DNA of 64,000 nt from Candidatus Zixiibacteriota bacterium (GCA_024280775.1 JAJRPM010000003.1:1-64000); one strand, 5' to 3'. Counted from the stretch's first letter, positions 44,701 to 54,822 are shown. Notes: generated by a model not told the origin, from the sequence alone. Program-made: numbers and translations.

Positions 44701-46693
44701 CCGGAGATTTTTTGAAGCTTACATACACACTTTGCGAAGATTGGACATCTGACACAGTGAAGGTAGTAGAACTGTTCCCCGTCGCAACGCCATTAAGAAA
44801 CCATTGGTCGATTTCGTATCCGTCGTCCGGGGTTGCCGTGAATGTGGTATTCTCCCCTTGGCACACCTTCTGAATTCCTTCAGGAGAAATTGACCCGTTA
44901 GGCCCAGCATTTCCGGTTACAAAGAAACATGTCTTGGCTACTGTAAATGTGAAAGACCCATTACCGCCTGTAAGTGGATTCCCCGCTAAATCCTGTATCT
45001 GGAAGAATAGAAAAACATTGACATCTTCACCCGATTTGAAATCAACGTCAGGATTGATTGTCAATGTGAAAGTGTTCGGGGCATAGGAAGTCATAAAAGT
45101 GTGACTTCCGGAGGATGTGCCAGTAATGCTTATAGTACTATTCGTGAATGTGCTTTGATTCATCGCTTCGCTGAAAACAATTGTGATATTTGTAGCAGGG
45201 TCAGAGTCATTTCGATGACTCAGCACAGTTGGGCTAGTGTTATCTGGTTGGAAAATAATGCTTGGGAGGGCGTATAAATATCGTGTATGACCTCCACCAG
45301 TAATCTTGCCATACACATAGTACGGAACACTGTCCTCAACCTTGTCCTTCAACCTGAGTGGCACGGTATGTTTGGAAACAAAATCGCTCGTTCCACCTGA
45401 ATAACTAGCTAGGGAGCCTATGTGACCATTGTAGGGATTGCGGTCGTCATCCAAGAAGAACTCGGCATCCCAGTTGCTCTTGTAACTTGCATATCCAAAA
45501 GCGATGTCCAACGGGTCCTCTCTATTTATTGGATGTGGTCCTGCCGACCAGATAGTTCCGTTTTGAGAAATGTCCATTGTAACAAGGTTTGGCCACGTGG
45601 CGTTGGACTTGTCGATTATGAGGTCACGATGAGTTGAACCTGTGCCACCCACCTCAGACCGAAGCCCAGTGGAAATTGCCGCCCCACCATCGTTCAATAC
45701 TGCGTTGCTGGTTCTTATTTCGCCATATTTTCGTTCGGCGATGCGACTGAAACGAAATCCAGTTGATGTTCCTGAGTTTTCCGCCGATTCGAACCACTTT
45801 TCTCGCATCTTATCCGTAAAGTATTTCTCACCATTGTATGCTAACCCACCCGGGCGAGTGTCGATTGTACCAAAATACCAAAGGTGTACATCCGAATGTG
45901 CAAGCAGGTAACCGCCGTTCGCTAGCTGAAATAGTCCAGAGTTTAATTCTCTATTGTACGCACCATCAATGCTCTCTCCGTTAATTATGAACTGCTGATC
46001 GTTTACTCTATACAGGATGTCATTCTGGAAATAGTTGTCAGCGAAAAGAACATTTTCAGTGAGTGAAATGTCTGGGTCATTAAAGATTGCATTCGTAGTC
46101 ACTGGATGCGGATCAAGAGTTGTGAGTTGATCGACGAACACACCTCTTTCGCCGAGCAGTTTTGCAAGCTCGAGCATGACTGACGCACCTCTACTATGAC
46201 CGACCAAGTGAATCGGTAGCTCCGCGAGAGGCGTTGACAATCCCGATTGAGGACCGGTCAAGTATCCCACTATCATTTTCGCGACTCTATCAGTAGTTGT
46301 ATAGTGACGTTGGGGGAAATCACTCTCCACAGCAGAAACGGCCGACCAATTGACTAGAATGACGACATCGGAGCTTGGTGAGAATGCTATTGAGTCAGGC
46401 CATGATATCTTCTGAACCTCTAATACATCATTATTGCGGATTATATTTAGCTGGCCATAATAGACCTCGGAATGTGCATTCTGACTATTCCACCACTGCG
46501 AGTTGATGGCTCCTTGCGTGGAGTCTATCCATACTACGGATTGAGTATCTCCTGAAAAGTTAAGTATAAACCCATGTGTAATAATCGTTACTCCCGCTGC
46601 CTTCGCAACTGGAGCGCAAAACACGCCAAGAAAAGTAGTAACGATCACAATTCTCATAAGCACTTGCCTAAAAATACATGAACGATTTTTCAT
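41792..46693 (-). CDS. Giant exported lipase-like protein with GLUG repeats and T9SS-type C-terminus
   Basis: The 1633-residue protein has a signal peptide (residues 1-32). An alpha/beta hydrolase follows with nucleophile motif '[11 protein letters not shown]' (Ser near 168) and 'TLDPHP' acid region. Then come Ig-like domains, a bacterial repeat '[18 protein letters not shown]' (residues ~600-650) and a GLUG-repeat array (residues ~870-1110, '[17 protein letters not shown]'). Two fibronectin-III-like domains precede the tail '[20 protein letters not shown]', the type-9-secretion-like sorting domain of FCB bacteria. It is probably secreted or cell-surface, with lipase or adhesin roles. A GGGAGG ribosome site is seven bases before ATG. 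Confidence 0.88.
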   Translation of the reverse strand: MKNRSCIFRQVLMRIVIVTTFLGVFCAPVAKAAGVTIITHGFILNFSGDTQSVVWIDSTQGAINSQWWNSQNAHSEVYYGQLNIIRNNDVLEVQKISWPDSIAFSPSSDVVILVNWSAVSAVESDFPQRHYTTTDRVAKMIVGYLTGPQSGLSTPLAELPIHLVGHSRGASVMLELAKLLGERGVFVDQLTTLDPHPVTTNAIFNDPDISLTENVLFADNYFQNDILYRVNDQQFIINGESIDGAYNRELNSGLFQLANGGYLLAHSDVHLWYFGTIDTRPGGLAYNGEKYFTDKMREKWFESAENSGTSTGFRFSRIAERKYGEIRTSNAVLNDGGAAISTGLRSEVGGTGSTHRDLIIDKSNATWPNLVTMDISQNGTIWSAGPHPINREDPLDIAFGYASYKSNWDAEFFLDDDRNPYNGHIGSLASYSGGTSDFVSKHTVPLRLKDKVEDSVPYYVYGKITGGGHTRYLYALPSIIFQPDNTSPTVLSHRNDSDPATNITIVFSEAMNQSTFTNSTISITGTSSGSHTFMTSYAPNTFTLTINPDVDFKSGEDVNVFLFFQIQDLAGNPLTGGNGSFTFTVAKTCFFVTGNAGPNGSISPEGIQKVCQGENTTFTATPDDGYEIDQWFLNGVATGNSSTTFTVSDVQSSQSVYVSFKKSPVVIPPGLTVDAPNGGETLFVNRNTYITWTPTGDVTNVKIDLLKNGQVFKPIVASTPASPGNYQWRTEDTGSAFRIRICSTTGSTCDISDSDFSVIAGSRPDTVYISSVGQLRQVSTGGSYPRQNVTYILTQDLDVSGISNWQPIGIDYQHYFRGVFDGQGHWIRGLRMIYPTGESIGLFSVLMDVGTIKNLNIEMDGVDGYRNVGVLVGSSGGKIINCHVLFANNFICEDNGFFGGLVGDNGGEIVQCSVDMSTETMRAADNTSPSHVGGIAGNNSGTIKWSWAKVDISVHSFSRNTSGKEVGGIAGTSNGVITECYSSSQRGLDGKYYSGGIVGRLSSGVVSDCFVNSANVHGNGESGGIVGQADGGTIERCYSIGTVNASSCRGGLVGRNYSVTLRNSFSCTNANKVVGCVGGSILNSRRVCDSLVNEGLFLAVGWDFDDVWSINEGVSKPILRGIGSSVPTPTGLAATTDQSDGVHLNWSAQTYPTSDGMAYNAFYSVFRAIDADLKQATLLDTLWSLGNTFVDTNTIPNVAYYYWVSAAATPAGARQSALSVMVAGSSVEPPLDAPTGVVASSGKPSSVLVSWDAVDGAGAYHLYRSNSSVEAKTPIGAWQSDLSESDIPPQADSVYYYWVKAARDNTGDGESQFSAFATGYYILIDTVAPTLIVTHAVESPIETQSDTIVIVANDNEGLDSLVLYWKNSADHQQSWSFSNSGPDTVSYILGPLIAVSTITFWASAWDSTGNSTTSGQKAYVVQKEKVTVPIQPIGRDSINAGDTVQYYVHPSSTTLRDSVEYKFIFGESTLWHSNGTDSSVWSADTLLTVARWSIVVDSALLKVLARSVRDTSRVSDTSIGRMIIVTDIQTGVGDDEHVSLPKEFTLSQNYPNPFNPTTNISYSLPVRSNVVITIYNILGQRVREFDIGARSAGTYEVTWKSDNQSGKSVASGMYFYRITAGDFIQTRKMVLLK

Positions 46694-46761
46694 CCCATAA
46701 CCTCCCTAAACACTTCAAACTACTTTTGCATTTATTGTTTCTTTGATTCCTGCTAGTTTCA

Positions 46762-47853
46762 TCACTTCCCAAAATCAATTGTAGTTTTTAGCAACTCAAC
46801 AGCCAGCGCTCCAGCGACGGGCATGAATACTGAGATGGTGAAGTTACCAAGAACTCTTGTATTCAAGGGCCAAACCGGCATACTTGAGGCAATCCGGTGT
46901 AGCCGTTCAAGACTTTCTATTTTCTGCGCGTCTTCCAATTGAATTCCGAGTGTTGGCAAGCCTTCGGCTACGCGCAAGTACGTCGTCTGGAATTCATCAT
47001 TCAGGACACCCAATACATTGAGTTTCTCTTTTTTCATCGCGTCATGCGCGTAGGAAAGTGGAACGAAAAAGACATACGTAGAAAATATCGTGTATCCAAG
47101 AATTGACCCGAGGAAGACTGGATTCTCAAACGGTTGAGTTCCCATTACCCCGATAATCAGGACATGTAGCCCAATCAAGCTAACAAAGTAATTGATACTC
47201 AACGAGATTTTGCCGAGATGCGCAATCCCACCACATCCATCAGGATGCAGTGGTTGAATCCGTAACGAATGAGAGAGAATGGACTTTATTCCTTGAACCA
47301 CAACCGCTGATTTGAATACGATTACAAACAGGACAAAGTAATTCACGGTCGCAAATAATCGAAACCACCACGCTGGAAAACCTGCGCTTAACTCGTTCCA
47401 GGCATCATGTTTGGAAATGAAGAACACTGTATTTAGACCAACAGCGAGTATCAGTGCCACAATTACATGCCATGGTTGATTAATTTTCCTGTTGAAAGCG
47501 CTTATGAATTCATTTGCGGTCTCCGGCTCTTCAAACGCAACCGAGCCCGATTCGACAAGCCATGTGAATCCCATCTTGACTGTATTATAGAAGTTGAAAA
47601 TGAGATAGACTGCGATTGGCACGATAATACCGAAGTCTAGTATCGCGACCCAATCTTCCGATAGTTCAACGTATTCATTCTGTAACGGTATTACTGAATG
47701 GCTCATATACGCCAACGTGACGGTTACTCCGCAAGTCAATGCCACATATTCAATTATGGCGACAAACGGATTGTCTCCGGAAACAAACCTTAAAGCCCGA
47801 AAGACGAAATCATTGTGCTCTGGTATAAACTTTGGAGTGGCTTTCATGATCAT
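46762..47853 (-). CDS. Polytopic membrane protein with HPDGCGG motif
   Basis: The 363-residue protein has about seven membrane helices. The motif 'LHPDGCGGIAHLGKISLS' (residues ~200-220) resembles an 'HPDGxGG' element of uncharacterised integral membrane proteins. A TTG at 47895 extends the frame but has no support; the ATGs at 47853 or 47847 have a GAGA site. It is upstream of the giant gene, which starts 68 bases after its stop, so one transcript is possible. Function unknown. Confidence 0.65.
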   Translation of the reverse strand: MIMKATPKFIPEHNDFVFRALRFVSGDNPFVAIIEYVALTCGVTVTLAYMSHSVIPLQNEYVELSEDWVAILDFGIIVPIAVYLIFNFYNTVKMGFTWLVESGSVAFEEPETANEFISAFNRKINQPWHVIVALILAVGLNTVFFISKHDAWNELSAGFPAWWFRLFATVNYFVLFVIVFKSAVVVQGIKSILSHSLRIQPLHPDGCGGIAHLGKISLSINYFVSLIGLHVLIIGVMGTQPFENPVFLGSILGYTIFSTYVFFVPLSYAHDAMKKEKLNVLGVLNDEFQTTYLRVAEGLPTLGIQLEDAQKIESLERLHRIASSMPVWPLNTRVLGNFTISVFMPVAGALAVELLKTTIDFGK

Positions 47854-48204
47854 TCTCAAGTGGTGAACTAAATCTCCAAAGAGGAATAGCGTCAATTCCG
47901 CTGAATTGTAGAAAAAGTTATGGTACTATAAAGCACAGACACAGGCACCATGTCCCTATTTATGGGTCAAGGCAACTCCCTCCATGCCACTATTCCGATT
48001 TCTCAAGAAAAACCGAAAAAAATATCCCTAACCTAAATGTTACGGTTTCTGGCTGCCATAGCAGTCGAATAGCTGACTCAATAAGCAACAATAGCAAGAG
48101 GCTGTCAAGCTAGTGGGGTGGGACTTTTGGAGGGCGTACCCTGCTCGCTGAGTAGGGTACGTGTAGTAGACAACGCGCAGAAAGCGTTCAGGACAGAAAT
48201 CTGC
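47854..48204. other. Intergenic region with one hairpin
   Basis: No gene is seen. At 48138-48164 the arms CGTACCCT and AGGGTACG form a perfect eight-base stem with an 11-base loop, followed by GTGTAG. The segment should hold the promoter of the membrane-protein gene that reads to the left. Confidence 0.45.
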
Positions 48205-48492
48205 CTATCTGGGAACTGAACCAAATCCTATAAATTCAACCAATTCCCGAGTTTTCTGTCGAAAATCGGAGCCCAAAAAGATTCCAAGGCTGTCAGTAGC
48301 GGTCCGCTTAATGATACACCCCTCCAAATTTGCCATAAAGCTAAACGGTTTAACGTATGTGGCGCTTATGGTTTGCCCTTCTAGAACATAGTTCGAAGCT
48401 ATGGTATCTAAGGATACGAGCCTTATCTGTGGCATTTGAACGTAAGTATATGGAGAACATTCGATTAGAGAGTTCGAGGATTTTGCAGCCAT
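48205..48492 (-). CDS. Short hypothetical protein beside IS remnant
   Basis: The frame gives about 95 residues, with beta-like stretches ('IRLVSLDTIASNYVLEG'). No homologue comes to mind. It begins near the left end of the decayed IS3 element (48511), so it may be the remaining 3' part of a longer gene cut by the insertion, or not be coding at all. Confidence 0.3.
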   Translation of the reverse strand: MAAKSSNSLIECSPYTYVQMPQIRLVSLDTIASNYVLEGQTISATYVKPFSFMANLEGCIIKRTATDSLGIFLGSDFRQKTRELVEFIGFGSVPR

Positions 48493-48510
48493 CTTCAAAA
48501 TAATTTAGAT

Positions 48511-48937
48511 TGAACCTCCCCCGCTTTAGTGGACACATCGAGGAGATAGGTTAACTATCAGTTCGGGACGTGGCTTGAGAAAGTCTGTGTGCAGACGCTC
48601 TTTATTGAGCCGGGTTGTCCTTGGGAGAACGGCTATATCGAATCGTTCAATGGTAAACTTAGAGATGAGCTACTCAACGGAGAAATCCTCTACACACTCA
48701 AAGAAGCGCAAACACTGATTTAACGCTGGAGGGTTCTCTTCAACACCAAGTGCCCACACAGTTTACTGGGATATCAAACTCCGGCGGAGTTCGTTGCAAG
48801 CTCTAAAGCCCGGACGGAAATAGTCACTTGAAACAAAACCAACGCAAAACTCTCATTCAAACCTGTCCAAAGATGGGGAGCGCCTCAGAAATGGCGAGAC
48901 TAACTTAGCAAATGGCACAACTAATGGGGGTTAGTCA
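48511..48937. mobile_element. Internally deleted IS3-family element
   Basis: Left end TGAACCTCCCCC and right end, read in reverse, TGACTAACCCCC match at 8 of 12 positions and carry the TG...CA form. The only coding remnant is the C-terminal part of the transposase. The body between left end and transposase is lost. No target duplication is evident, so the insertion is old. The right end supplies the last codon and stop of the sigma-54 regulator. Confidence 0.6.
48571..48831 (+). pseudogene. IS3-family transposase fragment (OrfB C-terminus)
   Basis: Translation gives 'WLEKVCVQTLFIEPG', 'WENGYIESFNGKLRDELLNGE' and, after an in-frame TAA at 48721, 'RWRVLFNTKCPHSLLGYQTPAEF'. This is the end of the rve integrase domain with the catalytic Glu of 'ESFNGKLRDE'. 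The TAA replaces the Glu codon of the usual 'LIERWR' by one base. Missing N-terminus and nonsense codon make it inactive. Confidence 0.8.
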
Positions 48938-50553
48938 CAAAACTCAATTTCACTCTTACGCTTGATTTTCAGTTTGGCCATTCTTGAAGTGAGCGTCGAC
49001 GGGGGAATGCCAAGACGACTTGCAGCTCCATCTATTCCAGAAATCTTACCCCCCGCCTCGCGCAATACATCCACTATCATTTTGCGCTCAAACTTTGTGA
49101 GCTCAGAATATGTTTCGATAGTAAGCTCAGAAATGTTTGTCTCGGAATCTGTCTGAAAACTGTCATCTTGCACAGCGCTCACAATGCCTGGTATGTCCAG
49201 TTGAAATCTTTGACCCTGTGAGACAATGACAGCCCGCTCAATAATATTTTGTAACTCGCGAACATTTCCTGGCCACACATACTCTTTTAGCCCTTGGATA
49301 TGTTTCTTCCTGAGTTGTGTTGGCTCGACTCCTATTTTCTGACAGGCAAGGTTTAGAAAATGCTGCGCTAGAGGTGGAATGTCAGCTGTCCTGAGACGAA
49401 GTGGAATTGTTTCTATCGGAAATACACTCAGGCGATAGTACAAGTCCTCACGAAACCGTCCTTCAGCAACTTCTCTCTTGAGGTCACGATTTGTCGCTGC
49501 TATGATTCGGATGTCTACTTCTCTGGAACGCTCTTCACCGATTCGCTCAAAGACTCCCTCTTGTAGCGCGCGCAAAAGCTTACTCTGTAGTTCCATCGGT
49601 ATCTCGCCAATCTCGTCCAGAAACAAAGTTCCGCCATCGGCCAGCTCGAATCTGCCACGCCGATCTCTTACAGCGCCAGAAAATGCGCCTTTGACATGAC
49701 CAAAGAATTCACTTTCGAATAGTTCTCTAGGTACAGAGGCACAGTTGACCTTGATAAGGGGCCTGTCGCTGCGCGAGCTTTGGTCGTGAATTCGTCTGGC
49801 TACCAATTCCTTACCAGTGCCTGATTCACCTTGTATCAAGACTGTAGTGTCAGTAGGCGCCACAAGTTCGACTTGTCGCAATGTCTTTTGCAGCGCATGG
49901 CTGGCGCCTACAAAATCTCCCGGCACAGTTGCTGAATTAATTTCCTCTCGCAAGTATTCGTTTTCTAATTCGAGTTGTAGACGCAAGCTCTCAATTTCTT
50001 CAAATGCTCTAGCATTAGCGATTGCAGCGGCTGAATTATCGGCGAAGGTGCGCAAGAGAGAGAGGTCTGTGCCATCTAATTTTGTCCGGCTAAAGATTGC
50101 GATGACGCCAAAGATTTGTCCACGGAACATCAACGGTTGACCAGCGAAGCTGGAAATCTTTTCGTCTCTGACCCATCGAGTGTCACGCGCCCAGTCGGCC
50201 GAATGTCCAACTATCTGAAGAAGCGCTGGCTCTCCTGTCTTACCAATTCGTCCCACCTTCCGTGCCCCCAATGGAAAGCGTCTGTGGCTACCTTCCAGAG
50301 TGTTCCATCTCAGTTCTTTGTCTTTCAAAGAAAAACCATCGCTGGCCGCCAAATGCAAACAAGATGTCTGGTCAGGACACTCCGATTTCATTTTGCAATT
50401 CTGGCAGATGTCTCCAGGGTGAATGAGCCAGATTCGCGCCAAGACAATACCCGCCTGCTCGGCCAATCCCTCGACAATTTGTCCAAGCGCCTTTTCAAGA
50501 GAGCGCTCGTTGGCTATTGCGCCTGATAGTCGCTGTAATTCTCTGGCATCCAT
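48931..50553 (-). CDS. Sigma-54-dependent activator with GAF sensor
   Basis: The 540-residue regulator has an N-terminal GAF domain with a cysteine cluster ([12 protein letters not shown], residues 37-55). An AAA+ domain follows with Walker A '[17 protein letters not shown]', '[19 protein letters not shown]' (GAFTGA variant with Ser), '[10 protein letters not shown]' and arginine-finger region. The C-terminus is a Fis-type helix-turn-helix ('[23 protein letters not shown]'). A TTG at 50589 would overlap an activator site, so ATG 50553 is preferred. It likely activates the divergent detoxification-type operon. The stop lies in the IS3 right end. Confidence 0.92.
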   Translation of the reverse strand: MDARELQRLSGAIANERSLEKALGQIVEGLAEQAGIVLARIWLIHPGDICQNCKMKSECPDQTSCLHLAASDGFSLKDKELRWNTLEGSHRRFPLGARKVGRIGKTGEPALLQIVGHSADWARDTRWVRDEKISSFAGQPLMFRGQIFGVIAIFSRTKLDGTDLSLLRTFADNSAAAIANARAFEEIESLRLQLELENEYLREEINSATVPGDFVGASHALQKTLRQVELVAPTDTTVLIQGESGTGKELVARRIHDQSSRSDRPLIKVNCASVPRELFESEFFGHVKGAFSGAVRDRRGRFELADGGTLFLDEIGEIPMELQSKLLRALQEGVFERIGEERSREVDIRIIAATNRDLKREVAEGRFREDLYYRLSVFPIETIPLRLRTADIPPLAQHFLNLACQKIGVEPTQLRKKHIQGLKEYVWPGNVRELQNIIERAVIVSQGQRFQLDIPGIVSAVQDDSFQTDSETNISELTIETYSELTKFERKMIVDVLREAGGKISGIDGAASRLGIPPSTLTSRMAKLKIKRKSEIEFCD

Positions 50554-50568
50554 ACACGAAATAATACT

Positions 50569-50618
50569 CGAAATATCGCGAATTGTCAACGAATATTAAC
50601 GTATTAGCGAAATATCGC
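50569..50618. promoter_or_regulatory. Twin activator sites CGAAATATCGC
   Basis: The 11-base sequence CGAAATATCGC occurs at 50569-50579 and 50608-50618, 39 bases apart in the same orientation, each nearly palindromic (8 of 10). They lie between regulator and operon and 97-146 bases before the presumed start near 50715, the usual distance for enhancer sites of NtrC-type proteins. Confidence 0.6.
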
Positions 50619-50687
50619 AAGTTGCGGGTCGGCATTGCTGACCAGCTAATCCAATGCGGTAAAACATCTTATATGCTCAAATCTGCG

Positions 50688-50704
50688 TTGGCATGCTATT
50701 TGAC
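50688..50704 (+). promoter_or_regulatory. Sigma-54-type -24/-12 promoter candidate
   Basis: TTGGCATGCTATTTGAC matches the YTGGCACG-N4-TTGCW consensus with GG at 50690-50691, ten bases, then GA at 50702-50703 in place of GC. One base deviates at the critical -12 pair. With an activator gene of the right class next door it is the best promoter for the operon. Confidence 0.5.
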
Positions 50705-50793
50705 ATACTTGAACTCAGAAGGCGAGTAGAAAAAAAGAAAGACATAAACATAGAATGAAAAGAACAAATCAAAAACTACAAGGAGAGAGCCAA

Positions 50794-50829
50794 ATGGAAG
50801 AATCAAGTGGCATCACTTTAGAGAGTTAA
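50794..50829 (+). CDS. Leader mini-ORF (11 codons)
   Basis: A strong AAGGAGAGAG site precedes an ATG and 11 codons ending TAA (MEESSGITLES). It lies in the 5' leader of the operon, 40 bases before the AhpD-like gene. It could be a leader peptide affecting downstream translation or the remnant of a deleted gene. The good ribosome site argues for translation. Confidence 0.4.
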   Translation: MEESSGITLES

Positions 50830-50869
50830 CAGTTAATCAAGCAAAAAAACTAGAAAAGAGTTAGATACA

Positions 50870-51424
50870 ATGAACAGCCTGAATGTCTTAACAACAGAAA
50901 ACGCCTCATCAGAATCAGTAGAAATTTTTGAGGCCCTAAAGAATAAGTTTGGCTCCCTACCAAATATCTATGCAGTGGCTGGCAATTCACCGATTGCCCT
51001 TAAGGCGCTTTTGGATTTTGCTGACACACTAAGCTCGGGAGAGTTTTCCGCTAGTGAGATTGAAGCGATAGCTCTTGTTGTCGCCGAAGAGAATGGTTGC
51101 AATTACTGTTTGGCGGCTCACACAACAGTCGGCAAAATGGCTGGCCTTAGCGAAGATGAAACTCTTGCCATAAGATCTGGAAAGAGTTCAGATACGAAGT
51201 TGAACGCTTTGGTTGCTCTAGCGAAAGAAGTTGTTGTCAGCGATGGTTGGCCGAACAAAGAATTGGTGGAACAATTCTTCACCGCTGGCTATAACAAAGC
51301 CGCTCTCGTCGAGCTTATTGGCTTTGTGGCGGCAAACATTTTCAGAAACTATCTGAATCATATCGCCGACACCCCAGTCGATTTCCCAGAGACGCGTCCA
51401 CTGGAAGAAAAGGCAGTTGCCTAG
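50870..51424 (+). CDS. Carboxymuconolactone decarboxylase/AhpD-like protein
   Basis: The 184-residue all-helical protein has the AhpD-like motif 'EENGCNYCLAAHTTVGKMAGLSEDE', with redox Cys-x-x-Cys and His three residues later. Such proteins are peroxidase-partner thiol reductants or decarboxylases. Its place as first gene in the regulator-controlled operon suggests peroxide or electrophile handling. Start codon has a weak AAAAGAG site. Confidence 0.93.
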   Translation: MNSLNVLTTENASSESVEIFEALKNKFGSLPNIYAVAGNSPIALKALLDFADTLSSGEFSASEIEAIALVVAEENGCNYCLAAHTTVGKMAGLSEDETLAIRSGKSSDTKLNALVALAKEVVVSDGWPNKELVEQFFTAGYNKAALVELIGFVAANIFRNYLNHIADTPVDFPETRPLEEKAVA

Positions 51425-51484
51425 CTTCCACGAAAGACAAGACAGATTCATAATACTAAACAATAATTGGAATAAGAGATAATC

Positions 51485-53143
51485 ATGAAAAAGCACACAA
51501 GTACGTTCAAGAAGCTAAGCGCAGCATTGGCGATATTGATGTTTGCCGTCATAGCGGTGAATACCACACAAGCACAATTGCCGAACCCAGGTATGACAAT
51601 TGACCCAGCCCGCACTGCCTTGGTCATTACCGACCCGCAGAATGATTTCCTCAGCCCTGATGGTGTGGCCTGGGGTGTTGTTGGCAAGAATGTCGAGGCC
51701 AACAATACAGTTGAGAACATCGAACGGCTCTTCAAAGCTGCCAAGAGTCAGGGGATGCCGGTTTTTGTTTCACCGCATTACTACTATCCAACCGATCATG
51801 GCTGGAAGTTCGAAGGCGCTCTTGAAGCTTTGATGCACAAAATCGGCATGTTCGACCGGACAGGCGCTCTTGATGTCAAATCCTTTAACGGCTCAGGAGC
51901 CGATTGGCTGGCGAGTTACAAAAAGTACATTGAAGATGGCGAAACAATCATTGTCAGTCCGCACAAAGTCTATGGCCCAGAGTCTAATGACTTGGTCTTA
52001 CAGCTTCGCAAGCGTGGCATCGACAAAATCATTCTTGCAGGAATGTCCGCCAACCTATGCACAGAGTCACATATGCGCGAATTACTGGAGCAGGGATTCG
52101 AAGTTGCAGTGGTTAGCAATGCCACAGCCGCAGCGGTGATTCCCGATGGTGACGGTTACGCCGCTGCATTGACAAACTTTCGCTTTATTGCCAACACAGT
52201 TTGGACAACGACTGAAGCAGTTGAAAAGATTGAAACCTCACCAGAGCTAAGTCAGGTGCGTCACCGTACAATTGAGATCGATGGACTAAACATTTTCTAT
52301 CGCGAAGCGGGATCACGTCAGAATCCAACAATCCTTCTCTTGCACGGTTTCCCGACATCGTCACACATGTTCCGCAACCTGATTCCCCAGTTGGCAAAGA
52401 GTTATCATGTAGTCGCTCCTGACTATCCAGGATTCGGCAACAGTTCAATGCCTCTGGTTGGTAAATTCGATTACACCTTCGACAAGCTAGCTGATATAGT
52501 TGATGAGTTCACACAGAAACTAGATATTAACACTTACAGTCTCTATGTGATGGACTACGGCGCTCCAGTGGGATTTAGACTAGCTGTCAAATATCCTGAG
52601 AAGATTCAATCAATAATAGTCCAAAACGGCAATGCCTATGATGAGGGTTTGCTTGAGTTTTGGGATCCAATCAAAAAGTACTGGGACGAGAGAAGCGCCA
52701 AGAATGCAGAGCCACTTCGTGGACTCTTTACTCTGGATGCCACCAAATGGCAGTATCTAACTGGTGTCCGCAATCCAGAGAGCATCAGCCCAGAGACATG
52801 GGAGCATGTCCAACCGCGTCTTGACCGAGATGGAAATAATGAAATCCAGCTGGCGTTGTTCTACGACTACGGCAGCAACCCGCCGCTCTATAAGAAATGG
52901 CAAAAATACTTCCGTAAGCACAATCCAGCGATGCTAATTGTTTGGGGCAAAGGCGATCCAATCTTCCCAGCCGAAGGCGCCTATCCCTACAAGAAGGACG
53001 TCAAGGACTTGGAATTCCATATCCTCAACACAGGACACTTCGCGCTCGAAGAAGATGGCGATGTCATAGCCGAACTCATGCTTTCCTTCTTGGATCGCAA
53101 AGTAAAAGCCGTTAGCGCAAAAACGAATTATTCACTCAAGTAG
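51485..53143 (+). CDS. Exported fusion: isochorismatase-like hydrolase plus epoxide hydrolase-like domain
   Basis: The 552-residue protein has a signal peptide (about residues 1-31, ending TQA). Residues 40-245 are a cysteine hydrolase with catalytic Asp50 ('ITDPQNDF'), Lys161 ('PHKVYG') and Cys192 ('SANLCTES'). Residues 262-545 are an alpha/beta hydrolase with 'HGFP' oxyanion motif (His287), nucleophile Asp357 ('VMDYGAPVG'), Asp491 and His518. An Asp nucleophile indicates epoxide hydrolase or haloalkane dehalogenase chemistry. All residues are intact. The two enzymes are usually separate; the fusion and export are unusual. Substrate unknown. Confidence 0.9.
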   Translation: MKKHTSTFKKLSAALAILMFAVIAVNTTQAQLPNPGMTIDPARTALVITDPQNDFLSPDGVAWGVVGKNVEANNTVENIERLFKAAKSQGMPVFVSPHYYYPTDHGWKFEGALEALMHKIGMFDRTGALDVKSFNGSGADWLASYKKYIEDGETIIVSPHKVYGPESNDLVLQLRKRGIDKIILAGMSANLCTESHMRELLEQGFEVAVVSNATAAAVIPDGDGYAAALTNFRFIANTVWTTTEAVEKIETSPELSQVRHRTIEIDGLNIFYREAGSRQNPTILLLHGFPTSSHMFRNLIPQLAKSYHVVAPDYPGFGNSSMPLVGKFDYTFDKLADIVDEFTQKLDINTYSLYVMDYGAPVGFRLAVKYPEKIQSIIVQNGNAYDEGLLEFWDPIKKYWDERSAKNAEPLRGLFTLDATKWQYLTGVRNPESISPETWEHVQPRLDRDGNNEIQLALFYDYGSNPPLYKKWQKYFRKHNPAMLIVWGKGDPIFPAEGAYPYKKDVKDLEFHILNTGHFALEEDGDVIAELMLSFLDRKVKAVSAKTNYSLK

Positions 53144-53239
53144 AGCTGGAAGAATACGGGCTGCCCAATACTGTCGCAACACGGCACATTGGGCAGCTCG
53201 TTTGGCGCGACTGTCTTAACAATGAAAGGAGAACAGAAG

Positions 53240-53665
53240 ATGAATAGCAAAATAACCAAAAACAAAATAGTTCCGCCCTTTACTCTTGAAACCGCGACAG
53301 CAAAAGTACAATATGCACAGGACGCTTGGAACAGTTGCAACCCAGAACTTGTCGCTACTGGCTACTGTGAGAACTCTCAATGGCGCAACAGAGAAAAGTT
53401 TTTTGTGGGACGAGCAGCAATAATTGAGTTTCTCAAAAGGAAATGGGCCAAAGAACTTGACTACAAACTAATGAAAGAGCTTTGGGCATTTACCGATTAT
53501 AGGATTTCAGTGCGCTTTGAATATGAGTGGCGCCAGGCAGACACTGGACAATGGTACCGTACACACGGCAACGAGCATTGGGAGTTCAATAAAAACGGAC
53601 TGATGCAACGCCGTGACATGAGCGCCAACGACATTACAATCAATGAAAACGAACGCAGATACTAA
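53240..53665 (+). CDS. DUF1348 (NTF2-like) protein
   Basis: The 141-residue protein has the SnoaL/NTF2-like cone: 'TLETATAKVQYAQDAWNSCNPELVATGYCENSQWRNRE', 'GRAAIIEFLKRKWAKELDYKLMKELWAF' and 'NGLMQRRDMSANDI'. This is DUF1348, often found beside nitroreductases and isochorismatases. The start ATG at 53240 is eight bases after AAGGAGA; upstream codons hold that ribosome site. Function unknown, probably a small-molecule enzyme or binding protein. Confidence 0.9.
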   Translation: MNSKITKNKIVPPFTLETATAKVQYAQDAWNSCNPELVATGYCENSQWRNREKFFVGRAAIIEFLKRKWAKELDYKLMKELWAFTDYRISVRFEYEWRQADTGQWYRTHGNEHWEFNKNGLMQRRDMSANDITINENERRY

Positions 53666-53697
53666 CAGCAGAACTAACGACAGAAAGAAACTCAAAC

Positions 53698-54300
53698 ATG
53701 GACACACTAACAGCCATCACATCTCGCCGGGCAGTCAAACACTTTGATTCGACACATAACTTTACGCAGCAGGAAACAGAACAGTTACTCGGCCTAGCCA
53801 TCCAATCTCCGACAGCATTCAATATCCAAAACTGGAGAGTAGTCAACGTAACCGATCCAGAGCTAAGAAAACAGATCAGAGCCGCTGCGTGGGACCAATC
53901 TCAAGTAACTGATGCGTCGCTACTGCTAATTCTCTGCGCCGATTTGAAGGCCTGGGAGAAAGAGCCAAGCCGCTATTGGCAAAATGCTCCCCAAGAAGTC
54001 AATGACTTCATGCTACTAGCGATAAACCAATACTACTCCGGAAGAGAGCAAGTCCAACGTGATGAAGCCATGCGCTCTTGCGGAATCGCCGCGCAGACGT
54101 TAATGTTAGCGGCAAAGGCGATGGGCTATGATTCTTGCCCGATGGATGGTTTTGATTATGACGCGGTCGGTAAGATGATAAGTCTACCAGACGATCATGT
54201 CATTGCCATGTTTGTCGTGGTTGGCAAAGGCACGAAGGACGCTTGGTCAAGACCAGGCCAATTGGCTCTTGGAGAAATTGTAATAGATAACAAGTACTAA
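53698..54300 (+). CDS. Nitroreductase-family flavoprotein
   Basis: The 200-residue protein shows the family start 'TLTAITSRRAVKHFDSTHNFTQQE', FMN-binding 'QSPTAFNIQNWRVVNV' and 'GIAAQTLMLAAKAMGYDSCPMDGFD'. Nitroreductases reduce nitro compounds, quinones or flavins with NAD(P)H. Its location 32 bases after the DUF1348 gene supports a common operon for toxicant reduction. Confidence 0.92.
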   Translation: MDTLTAITSRRAVKHFDSTHNFTQQETEQLLGLAIQSPTAFNIQNWRVVNVTDPELRKQIRAAAWDQSQVTDASLLLILCADLKAWEKEPSRYWQNAPQEVNDFMLLAINQYYSGREQVQRDEAMRSCGIAAQTLMLAAKAMGYDSCPMDGFDYDAVGKMISLPDDHVIAMFVVVGKGTKDAWSRPGQLALGEIVIDNKY

Positions 54301-54336
54301 TACGATGGCGTGACAGAGCGCTCGAAAGAGGAAGTC

Positions 54337-54804
54337 ATGACAATGCAGACGCATGATCATAACGCGGAGTAGAAAATCTCAAAGCGTGAACAATTTACAC
54401 TAGCCGCTAGCGCTACAGTGCACTGTTTACTTGGCTGTGGTATCGGTGAGGTAGTGGGAGTCATTATCGGGACCGCTTTGGCTTTGTCCAATGTACAGAC
54501 AATCGTCTTGGCGGTGTCACTTGGTTTTGTCTTTGGGCTTGGACTTGGTTTGATTCCTTTACTCAAGGGCAATTACAATGTTAAGGAAGCGTTTCGTCAG
54601 GTTATGATTACCGAAGGGTTGAGCATACTTGTGATGGAGACATTTGAAGTCTTAATCGAGATTTATACTCCTAGCGTGATGGGGGCTGGACTTACGAGTT
54701 GGTTGTTTTGGGGTGGAATGACGCTGGCGCTAATAGTTGGCTTCATAGCAGCTTTTCCCGTCAATTATGTTTTGGTCGGTCGCGGCATCAGGCATATACA
54801 TTAG
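54337..54804 (+). pseudogene. DUF4396 membrane protein interrupted by amber codon
   Basis: From ATG at 54337 (after GAGGAAG) the frame reads 'MTMQTHDHNAE', then TAG at 54370-54372, then 'KISKREQFTLAASATVHCLLGCGIGEVVG' and two further membrane helices to 'FPVNYVLVGRGIRHIH'. This matches the DUF4396 family, including the 'HCLLGCGIGE' motif. Because TAG is a normal stop here, the gene is probably inactivated near the start, or translation restarts at GTG 54418 with loss of about 27 residues. Readthrough is possible but not shown. Confidence 0.75.
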
Positions 54805-54822
54805 GAAAACCGGAGGAGAACA

